Shown: positions 1-8,840 of the stretch, one piece after another
Position numbering within the stretch: position 1 is the stretch's first letter
Layout of the letters: each line of letters starts with the position of its first letter
From: Chthoniobacterales bacterium
GTDB taxonomy: Bacteria > Verrucomicrobiota > Verrucomicrobiia > Chthoniobacterales > JACTMZ01
DNA length: 8,840 nt
Assembly (NCBI GenBank): GCA_017853515.1
Contig: JAFMJK010000078.1
Span: forward strand, 1-8,840
Direction: 5' to 3'
The notes under the pieces: model-generated
Database searches by the model: none
The model's input: the letters and a program-made list of their open reading frames with translations, nothing else
Told to the model about the DNA's origin: nothing
Program-made: the position numbers and the translations under genes

Positions 1-1102
<1,102 letters not shown>

Positions 1103-1127
1103 GATTTCTATTTGGTCCCGTTGATGA

Positions 1128-4922
<3,795 letters not shown>

Positions 4923-5099
4923 TGGTGCGATGGTTGTTGTTTGCGCGGAGCGCGGGTCTAGTTCCCGGGGACGGCGAAAAAGCCCGCGAGACAAAACATC
5001 CCCGCACCGATCGGTTGTGCGCCATGGCGGCACACCGACTCAGAGCAGGGTGTCAAGCTTTGGACAATGGTTCGACGGGATTCCCGGGAAAGACCTTGC

Positions 5100-5128
5100 A
5101 CTATGAGTGGCTCCCGGGCGGGGGTCAA
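5100..5128 (-). promoter_or_regulatory. candidate internal promoter for rpoB-rpoC
   Basis: On the minus strand TTGACC (5128-5123, five of six matches to TTGACA) is followed after exactly 17 nt by CATAGT (5105-5100, four of six matches to TATAAT). Transcription would start near 5093 and give a leader of roughly 170 nt. The -35 box and spacer overlap the 3' arm of the 5110-5160 stem-loop, so the same DNA could be promoter and RNA hairpin. In GC-rich DNA a match of this quality can occur by chance, so the call is weak. Confidence 0.25.
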
Positions 5129-5160
5129 GGGAAAATTTACCCCCTCCCCGCCCGGGCAGC
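5110..5160 (-). promoter_or_regulatory. GC-rich stem-loop directly after rplL (attenuator or processing site candidate)
   Basis: Arms CCCGGGCGGGG (5113-5123 on the plus strand) and CCCCGCCCGGG (5146-5156) form a perfect 11-bp stem. It extends by three pairs (GCT 5110-5112 with AGC 5158-5160) if one base is bulged. The 22-nt loop can form a short inner GGG/CCC stem around an A/T-rich core. The stem begins 3 nt after the rplL stop codon. No T-run follows it on the minus strand, so it is not a classical intrinsic terminator; partial attenuation, RNase III cutting or protection of the 3' end are more likely. The inverted repeat is certain, its function is not. Confidence 0.6.
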
Positions 5161-5163
5161 AGA

Positions 5164-5547
5164 TTACTTGATTTCGACCTTGGCGCCGGCCGCTTCGACC
5201 TTTTTCTTGATCTCTTCGGCTTCTTCCTTGGTCACGCCCTCTTTCAGGGGCTTCGGAGCGCCCTCGACGAGCGCCTTGGCGTCGGCCAAGCCCAGTCCGG
5301 GCACGGCGGCGCGGACTTCCTTGATGACGGCGATTTTGTTGGTTCCGCCTTCGGCGAGGATGACGTCGAAGGAGGTTTTCTCCTCCGCGGGGGCGGCGGC
5401 GGCTCCGCCAGCGGCGGGCGCGGCGACGGCGGCCACCGGGGCGGCGGCGCTGACTCCCCATTTTTCCTCGAGGGCTTTGACGAGTTCGGACACTTCCAGA
5501 ACGGTCAGGCCGCTCAGTTGGTCCACGATGGTTTCGATATTAGCCAT
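5164..5547 (-). CDS. rplL: Large ribosomal subunit protein bL12 (L7/L12)
   Basis: This 127-residue stalk protein is present in several copies per ribosome and recruits translational GTPases such as EF-Tu, EF-G and IF2. The N-terminal dimerisation helices span about residues 1-33 (IVDQLSGLTVLEVSELVKAL). The flexible hinge, 34-55, is rich in Ala, Pro and Gly. The globular C-terminal domain runs from about 57 to 127, with the factor-binding stretch KIAVIKEVRAAVPGLGLADA (71-90) and GAPKPLKEGVTKEEAEEIKK (96-115). Length is normal for the family. The ATG is the only start that gives the standard MANIETIVDQL opening. No Shine-Dalgarno precedes it (TAGACAGACAGT before ATG). It is separated from rplJ by an unusually long, structured 174-nt spacer, which fits separate control of its high copy number, and is followed at once by a GC-rich hairpin. 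Confidence 0.98.
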   Translation of the reverse strand: MANIETIVDQLSGLTVLEVSELVKALEEKWGVSAAAPVAAVAAPAAGGAAAAPAEEKTSFDVILAEGGTNKIAVIKEVRAAVPGLGLADAKALVEGAPKPLKEGVTKEEAEEIKKKVEAAGAKVEIK

Positions 5548-5721
5548 ACTGTCTGTCTAGCGGCCGCACCGGCGTAGCCCGCGCGGCCTGCTTCCTTGGT
5601 TGTGGTATTGTCGCGCGCCGGGGCACCGGCGAATTTGAGGCGGACAGCCGTCCGACCGACAAGGAACCGTTTATGTTTTGTTTCTCCCGCCCGGCCGCGG
5701 AACGGCCGGGCGGAAAATTTG
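5548..5721 (-). other. rplJ-rplL spacer with three inverted repeats
   Basis: This 174-nt stretch has no supportable gene. It carries three perfect inverted repeats: an 11-bp stem at 5687-5713 beside rplJ, CGGAC/GTCCG with a 4-nt loop at 5641-5654, and CGCCGG/CCGGCG with a 4-nt loop at 5616-5631. The nonamer GCACCGGCG occurs twice on the plus strand (5566-5574 and 5623-5631), and a GCGGCCGC palindrome lies just upstream of rplL. I saw no good -35/-10 pair. The spacer may set the translation of rplL independently of rplJ, but this is inference. Confidence 0.5.
5687..5713 (-). promoter_or_regulatory. perfect 11-bp GC hairpin after rplJ
   Basis: CCGCCCGGCCG (5687-5697) and CGGCCGGGCGG (5703-5713) are exact reverse complements around a 5-nt loop. 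It lies 8 nt after the rplJ stop. On the transcribed strand it is preceded by AAATTTT and followed by an A-rich tract (GAGAAACAAAAC), not by a T-run, so it does not read as an intrinsic terminator of the operon. In the opposite direction only a short AAAATTT follows. A role as RNA processing, stability or translation-uncoupling element is possible. Confidence 0.55.
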
Positions 5722-6243
5722 TCAGGCCGCCCCTCCTCCGGCGTCGACCTTGGCTTTGAGCGCGCGGGCGAGGCTCGCGCCGGGCTCGTTGAGGGTGCGC
5801 ACCAGCTTGCTCGCCGGCGAGTTGAGCAGACCGAGCAACTGGGCCTGCAGCACCGGCAGCGGCGGCAGGTCGGCCATGGCCTGGACCTGTTCCGCGGTGA
5901 GCAACGCGTTGTCCAGAATGCCGACCTTGACGCTCGGCTTTTTGAATTCGGCGGCGAAAGTTTTGATCACCTTGGCCGTGGCGCAGATGTCCTGCTCGCC
6001 CGTGACGATGGCCGTCTGGCCCGAGAGCGAACCGGACATGTCGGGCAATCCGAGTTCGGACGCCGCGATCCTGAGCATGGTGTTCTTGACCACGTGGCAC
6101 TCGGCGCCGACGGCGACCAGACGCGTGCGCAGTTCGGCGAACTGGTCGACCTTCAACCCGGTGTAATCGGCGACGAGCAGGAACGGCGAGGCGTCCAGCT
6201 GGTCTTTGAGATCCTTGACGATATTGGCTTTTTCGGGGCGCAT
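5722..6243 (-). CDS. rplJ: Large ribosomal subunit protein uL10
   Basis: This 173-residue protein anchors the stalk: it binds 23S rRNA beside L11 and carries L7/L12 dimers on its C-terminal helix. The N-terminal rRNA-binding domain includes MRPEKANIVKDLKDQL, the FLLVADYTGLKVDQFAELR stretch (21-39) and HVVKNTMLRIAA (50-61), all typical of L10. The C-terminal part (about 128-173) ends in a helix suited to bind L7/L12 dimers, with an Ala/Gly tail. Length is normal. The ATG lies only 5 nt after the rplA stop, with no Shine-Dalgarno, so translation is probably coupled to rplA. In many bacteria a long L10-binding leader lies immediately upstream of rplJ; here there is no room for it between the genes. 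Confidence 0.98.
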   Translation of the reverse strand: MRPEKANIVKDLKDQLDASPFLLVADYTGLKVDQFAELRTRLVAVGAECHVVKNTMLRIAASELGLPDMSGSLSGQTAIVTGEQDICATAKVIKTFAAEFKKPSVKVGILDNALLTAEQVQAMADLPPLPVLQAQLLGLLNSPASKLVRTLNEPGASLARALKAKVDAGGGAA

Positions 6244-6248
6244 GGCGG

Positions 6249-6950
6249 TCAGTTCTTGTTGAGGTTGGAGATGTCCAGCGGGATGCCGGGAGTGACCGTG
6301 GCCGCGAGGGTCACGCTCTCGATGAAGACGCCTTTGGCGCTGGGCGGACGCGATTTGGCCACGGCGTCGATGACGACACCGCCATTGGCCACGAGGGCGT
6401 CCTCGCTGAAGGAAAACTTCCCGATCGGGACGGCGATGTTGCCGTTCTTGTCGAGTTTGAACTCGACGCGCCCGGCCTTCACTTCGCCCACCGCTTTCGC
6501 CGTGTCATCGGTGACCGTGCCGGTCTTGGGATTGGGCATGAGCCCGCGCGGCCCGAGCACTTTGCCCAGCTTGCGGACTTCGGCCATGGCCGCGGGCGTG
6601 GAAATGGCCACGTCGAAATCGGAGAAACCTTCGGTGCATTTTTTGATCATGTCCTCGAAGCCGACAAACTCGGCTCCGGCCGCCCTGGCCTCTTCGGCCG
6701 CCGAGCCGGTGGCGAAGACGAGCACGCGCACGCTTTTGCCGCTGCCGTGCGGGAGCGGCGTGGTGCCGCGCACCATCTGGTCGGATTGCTTCGGGTCCAC
6801 CCCCAAATGCATGGAGAGGGTGACGGTCATGTCATACTTGGCCGGGGGCATGCCCTTGAGGACTTTGACCGCCTCGGTCAGCGGATACTTCCGCGAGGAA
6901 TCGACGGCTTTTTTGGCCGCCTCGTAACGTTTGCTTCTTTTGTTTGCCAT
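6249..6950 (-). CDS. rplA: Large ribosomal subunit protein uL1
   Basis: This 233-residue protein binds the L1 stalk of 23S rRNA and helps release deacylated tRNA from the E site; in several bacteria it also represses its own operon by binding the mRNA. The family signature LGKVLGPRGLMPNPKTGTV is at 128-146. The N-terminus MANKRSKRYEAAKKAVD, the two-domain length and the C-terminal SVTLAATVTPGIPLDIS segment are normal. The ATG is preceded by the A/C-rich CTGCAAAACAAC with no Shine-Dalgarno. It follows rplK by 81 nt containing inverted repeats, and its stop is 5 nt before rplJ. No obvious copy of an L1-binding mRNA motif could be assigned by eye. Confidence 0.98.
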   Translation of the reverse strand: MANKRSKRYEAAKKAVDSSRKYPLTEAVKVLKGMPPAKYDMTVTLSMHLGVDPKQSDQMVRGTTPLPHGSGKSVRVLVFATGSAAEEARAAGAEFVGFEDMIKKCTEGFSDFDVAISTPAAMAEVRKLGKVLGPRGLMPNPKTGTVTDDTAKAVGEVKAGRVEFKLDKNGNIAVPIGKFSFSEDALVANGGVVIDAVAKSRPPSAKGVFIESVTLAATVTPGIPLDISNLNKN

Positions 6951-7031
6951 GTTGTTTTGCAGTGCGAGCGTCCGCCGCGGCGGACTCCTGCGGTTGTGCC
7001 CCGCGCTCGCGCGCGAGGCGTTGGGAAATGT
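6951..7031 (-). other. rplK-rplA spacer with a 16-nt perfect palindrome
   Basis: This 81-nt spacer contains GTCCGCCGCGGCGGAC (6970-6985), a perfect palindrome able to form a 6-bp stem with a CGCG loop. A second pair, GCGAGCG (6964-6970) and CGCTCGC (7004-7010), could enclose it. CTCGCGCGCGAG (7006-7017 region) is also self-complementary. The last bases before rplA are A-rich and unpaired. The structure may affect rplA translation or message processing; no ligand or regulator is identifiable. Confidence 0.5.
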
Positions 7032-7457
7032 TTATGCCTCGATCTCCACGCCCATCTGGCGCGCGGTGCCGGCGATGATTTTCATCGCAGCCTCGTCGTC
7101 GCGCGCATTGAGGTCGTTCATCTTGGTCTTGGCGATGTCGAGCAGCTGCTTTTTGGTCAGCTTGCCGACTTTCGTTTTGTTCGGCTCTTTCGAACCGGCG
7201 GCGATTCCCGCCACCTTCTTGATCAGCACGGACGCCGGGGGCGACTTGGTGATGAAGGTGAAGGACTTGTCTTTGTAGACCGTGATGACCACCGGGAGGA
7301 TGTCGCCGGCCTGCTTCTGCGTGGCGGCGTTGAATTCCTTGCAGAAGGCCATGATGTTGACGCCCTTTTGACCGAGCGCCGGACCGACCGGGGGCGCCGG
7401 ATTGGCCTGCCCCGCGGGGATCTGCAGCTTGATGGTTCCGATAATTTCTTTAGCCAT
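7032..7457 (-). CDS. rplK: Large ribosomal subunit protein uL11
   Basis: This 141-residue protein forms, with 23S rRNA and L10, the base of the stalk where elongation factors bind; it is also needed for RelA activation and is part of the thiostrepton site. The N-terminal domain has the proline-rich IPAGQANPAPPVGPALGQ stretch (13-30) with the conserved prolines that contact thiostrepton, followed by GVNIMAFCKEFNAAT (32-46). The C-terminal rRNA-binding domain includes GKLTKKQLLDIAKTKMNDLN (98-117) and the terminal AGTARQMGVEIE. Length is standard. The start lies 6 nt after the nusG stop and, unlike its neighbours, has a good Shine-Dalgarno (GAGGAG) formed by the last codons of nusG. Confidence 0.98.
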   Translation of the reverse strand: MAKEIIGTIKLQIPAGQANPAPPVGPALGQKGVNIMAFCKEFNAATQKQAGDILPVVITVYKDKSFTFITKSPPASVLIKKVAGIAAGSKEPNKTKVGKLTKKQLLDIAKTKMNDLNARDDEAAMKIIAGTARQMGVEIEA

Positions 7458-7463
7458 AAAATT

Positions 7464-8048
7464 CTACTCCTCGCGGTCGACCTGCCAGTATTCGAGTTCG
7501 ACCGGCGTTTCGCGTCCGAAAATGGTGACCGACACGCGCAGCTTGCCTTTGTCCGGATCGACCTCCTCGACCACGCCCGTCTGGTTCTGGAAGGGGCCGT
7601 CGGCCACTTTGACTTTCTCGCCGACCTGGAAGGAAACCTTGGGCTTCACCGTGTCGACGCGCTCCTGGATCTGGGCGAGCATGCTCTCCACTTCGCGGGG
7701 GCGCATCGGCGTGGGACGGTCCTTCGTGCCGGCGAAACCGATCACGCCGGGCGTGTCCTTGATGAAATACCAGGTGCGGTCCATCAACCCGCCCTCCTCG
7801 GTGAGGAGGTGCATGTTGACGATGATGTAGCCGGGGAAAAACTTCCGGGTCGTCTCGCTCTTCTTGCCTTGCTTGATCTCCTGCACGCGCTCGGTCGGGA
7901 TGAGCACGTTGAAGACCAGGTCGCCCATCTCCTCGGTTTTCAGCCGTTTGATGACGCTGTCATAGACTTTCTTCTCCTGACCGGAGAGGACCTGCACGAC
8001 AAACCATTGGTCGCGCGGGGCCGGGGTGCGTAGGGCGGTGGTGGACAT
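7464..8048 (-). CDS. nusG: Transcription termination/antitermination factor NusG
   Basis: This 194-residue factor binds the RNA polymerase clamp through its N-terminal NGN domain and contacts Rho or ribosomal protein S10 through its C-terminal KOW domain, coupling transcription to translation. The NGN domain begins at DQWFVVQVLSGQEKKVYD (13-30) and includes the conserved RKFFPGYIIVNM (68-79) and the WYFIKDTPGVIGFAG stretch (93-107). The KOW domain is at about 139-192 (FQVGEKVKVADGPFQNQTGV then the GRETPVELE strand). The first 12 residues are a short non-conserved extension. The ATG is 13 nt after the secE stop and has no Shine-Dalgarno. The secE-nusG pair ahead of rplK is the usual bacterial arrangement. 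Confidence 0.98.
   Translation of the reverse strand: MSTTALRTPAPRDQWFVVQVLSGQEKKVYDSVIKRLKTEEMGDLVFNVLIPTERVQEIKQGKKSETTRKFFPGYIIVNMHLLTEEGGLMDRTWYFIKDTPGVIGFAGTKDRPTPMRPREVESMLAQIQERVDTVKPKVSFQVGEKVKVADGPFQNQTGVVEEVDPDKGKLRVSVTIFGRETPVELEYWQVDREE
7467..7472 (-). promoter_or_regulatory. Shine-Dalgarno of rplK inside the end of nusG
   Basis: GAGGAG on the minus strand is the two final Glu codons of nusG, and it stands 9 nt before the rplK ATG. It is the only strong Shine-Dalgarno correctly spaced before any gene start in this window. Its overlap with nusG suggests the two genes are translationally linked. Confidence 0.75.
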
Positions 8049-8061
8049 TTTAGAGGTGGGA

Positions 8062-8280
8062 TCAGAGCGGACGCGTCAGCCAGCCGACGACGTTGACCAG
8101 CATGAGGTCGAAAAACGCGATGTATCCGCCCAAAATCAGCATCGCCACGAGGACCACGACGGTCGAGTCGGCCAATTCCTTGTAGCGGCGGAATCCCTTT
8201 TCTTTGGGATCCCACGGCCACGTGGCTTTGGACAGCTCGACGCGGACTTCGGCGATGAAAGATTTGATTTTGCGGAACAT
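8062..8280 (-). CDS. secE: Preprotein translocase subunit SecE
   Basis: This 72-residue protein of the single-membrane-helix type stabilises SecY in the SecYEG export channel of the inner membrane. The amphipathic N-terminal helix (MFRKIKSFIAEVRVELSKAT) leads to the conserved TWP (20-22). A hydrophobic transmembrane segment spans about 40-62 (STVVVLVAMLILGGYIAFF), and the protein ends VNVVGWLTRPL. Between WP and the ST that opens the membrane helix there are 16 residues (WDPKEKGFRRYKELAD), against about 7 in E. coli, so this lineage has a longer cytoplasmic hinge. The ATG at MFRKIKSF was chosen because the frame upstream runs into the tRNA gene. No Shine-Dalgarno is visible. It lies 36 nt after tRNA-Trp and 13 nt before nusG. 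Confidence 0.95.
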   Translation of the reverse strand: MFRKIKSFIAEVRVELSKATWPWDPKEKGFRRYKELADSTVVVLVAMLILGGYIAFFDLMLVNVVGWLTRPL

Positions 8281-8316
8281 GCGCTGGAGACGCGGCGACC
8301 AGAGACAATCGGAGAG

Positions 8317-8389
8317 CAGGCCAGGAGGGACTCGAACCCCCAACCGACGGTTTTGGAGACCGCTACTCTACCAATTGAGCTACTGGCCT
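8317..8389 (-). tRNA. tRNA-Trp (anticodon CCA)
   Basis: A 73-nt cloverleaf folds by eye. The acceptor stem is AGGCCAG/CTGGCCT. The D arm is GCTC/GAGT with loop AATTGGTA. The anticodon arm is GCGGT/ACCGT with loop CTCCAAA, so the anticodon is CCA for UGG (Trp). The variable loop has 5 nt, the T arm is GGGGG/CCCTC with loop TTCGAGT, and the discriminator base is G, as expected for bacterial tRNA-Trp. The 3' CCA is not encoded, so it must be added by a nucleotidyltransferase. The gene sits 18 nt after tuf and 36 nt before secE in the same direction, so it is probably cut out of the polycistronic transcript by RNase P and 3' nucleases. Confidence 0.97.
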
Positions 8390-8407
8390 GTGCGTATCCT
8401 CCAAATA

Positions 8408-8840
8408 TTAGTCCAGAATCTCCGCAACGCGACCGGCGCCGACGGTGCGGCCGCCTTCGCGAATGGCGAAACGGATGGTTTTCTCCATGGCGATCGGGGT
8501 GATCAGCTCGACTTCCATCGAGATGTTGTCCCCCGGCATGACCATTTCCACGCCGTCCGGCAGCTTCACCGTTCCGGTCACGTCGGTCGTGCGGAAGTAG
8601 AATTGCGGACGGTAGTTCGAGAAGAACGGCGTGTGGCGTCCACCCTCGTCCTTGCTGAGGATGTAGACCTCGGCTTTGAACTTCTTGTGCGGGGTGATCG
8701 AACCGGGCTTGGCCAAGACCTGGCCGCGCTCGACGTCTTCTTTTTTGATGCCGCGGAGCAGCGCGCCGATGTTGTCGCCGGCCATCGCGTCGTCCAGCAG
8801 CTTGCGGAACATTTCGATGTCGGTGACGGTCGTCTTGACC
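8408..8840 (-). CDS. tuf: Elongation factor Tu, C-terminal part (gene runs off the right edge)
   Basis: The final 143 residues of EF-Tu, the GTPase that delivers aminoacyl-tRNA to the ribosome. The visible portion covers the end of domain 2 (EMFRKLLDDAMAGDNIGALL, RGIKKEDVERGQVLAKPGSI) and all of domain 3 (VYILSKDEGGRHTPFFSNYR, PQFYFRTTDVTGTVKLPDGV, EMVMPGDNISMEVELITPIA, FAIREGGRTVGAGRVAEILD). The GTP-binding domain lies outside the window. Domain 3 positions linked to kirromycin resistance in E. coli (Gly in DEGGR, Gln in YRPQFYF, Ala in FAIREGG) carry the usual residues. Its position directly before tRNA-Trp, secE and nusG matches the common bacterial tuf locus. The cut is due to the window edge. 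Confidence 0.98.
   Translation of the reverse strand, partial: VKTTVTDIEMFRKLLDDAMAGDNIGALLRGIKKEDVERGQVLAKPGSITPHKKFKAEVYILSKDEGGRHTPFFSNYRPQFYFRTTDVTGTVKLPDGVEMVMPGDNISMEVELITPIAMEKTIRFAIREGGRTVGAGRVAEILD

Larger units (their letters stand above)
4923..5163 (-). other. rplL-rpoB spacer with regulatory potential
   Basis: A 241-nt stretch without a convincing gene. From the rplL side it contains a long GC stem-loop at 5110-5160, a possible sigma70-type promoter at 5100-5128, the palindrome TTCCCGGGAA (5081-5090), an inverted repeat CGCAC/GTGCG around CCGATCGG near 5005-5023 followed on the minus strand by a T-rich run, and the palindrome CGCCATGGCG (5020-5029). Just before rpoB the minus strand is A/C-rich (CAAACAACAACC). 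In E. coli the equivalent spacer holds a partial terminator and an RNase III site that lower polymerase expression relative to ribosomal proteins. A similar role here is inferred from position and structure only. Confidence 0.6.

Noticed and set aside
5028..5056. TTGACA at 5056-5051 on the minus strand as a second rpoB promoter -35 box.
   Set aside because: At 17-nt spacing the -10 position reads GTGCCG, and no A/T-rich hexamer lies nearby.
5592..5625. GACAAT-like -10 box before rplL as an rplL promoter.
   Set aside because: The hexamer 17 nt upstream is AATTCG, a poor -35, and the spacer is itself a hairpin.
5687..5713. The hairpin after rplJ as an intrinsic terminator ending the ribosomal-protein operon.
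   Set aside because: No T-run follows on the transcribed strand, and rplL continues downstream in the same direction.
5596..6927. A 443-codon plus-strand frame across the rplJ-rplL spacer, rplJ and rplA.
   Set aside because: Antisense shadow of two certain ribosomal-protein genes; no recognisable domain or start signal.
6747..8033. A 428-codon plus-strand frame opposite rplA, rplK and nusG.
   Set aside because: Antisense shadow of codon-biased genes; no recognisable protein.
8398..8402. GGAGG on the minus strand between tuf and tRNA-Trp as a ribosome binding site.
   Set aside because: No ATG, GTG or TTG follows at usable distance; the tRNA begins 8 nt further on.

Overview
This window is an ordinary, highly conserved bacterial housekeeping cluster. 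It is read entirely from the minus strand and is cut at both ends. In transcription order (right to left) it holds the 3' end of tuf, tRNA-Trp, secE, nusG, rplK, rplA, rplJ, rplL, rpoB and the 5' third of rpoC. All complete genes look intact: no frameshift, insertion sequence, CRISPR array, prophage gene or other accessory gene was seen, and the plus strand carries no convincing gene.

Organism: the DNA is GC-rich with G/C-ending codons. The gene order is the common bacterial one, but RpoB (1264 aa) carries both lineage-specific insertion regions, SecE has an unusual WPWDPKEKG insert, and almost no start codon has a Shine-Dalgarno sequence. Together these suggest a Gram-negative-type bacterium. 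My best guess is a member of the Verrucomicrobiota (Opitutae-like), made from remembered resemblance of the RpoB and SecE N-terminal sequences and not from a search, so it is tentative.

Layout: 8408-8840 is the C-terminal part of EF-Tu. 8317-8389 is tRNA-Trp(CCA), sitting inside the transcription unit. 8062-8280 (secE) and 7464-8048 (nusG) form a translocase/elongation-factor pair. 7032-7457 (L11), 6249-6950 (L1), 5722-6243 (L10) and 5164-5547 (L7/L12) are the ribosomal stalk and L1-arm proteins. 1128-4922 and 1-1102 encode RNA polymerase beta and beta'. Spacers are short except rplK-rplA (81 nt), rplJ-rplL (174 nt) and rplL-rpoB (241 nt). Each of these three holds GC-rich inverted repeats, and the spacers after rplJ and rplL have a stable stem almost directly behind the stop codon.

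How the parts work together: EF-Tu, L11, L10 and L7/L12 form the GTPase-associated side of translation. NusG binds RNA polymerase and couples it to ribosomes. SecE belongs to the protein-export channel. Beta and beta' form the RNA polymerase core. The most useful non-coding observations are the stem-loops that may attenuate or process the message between ribosomal-protein and polymerase genes, a possible internal promoter before rpoB, the lack of room for a canonical L10 leader upstream of rplJ, and the near-absence of Shine-Dalgarno sequences. I found no previously undescribed system here.
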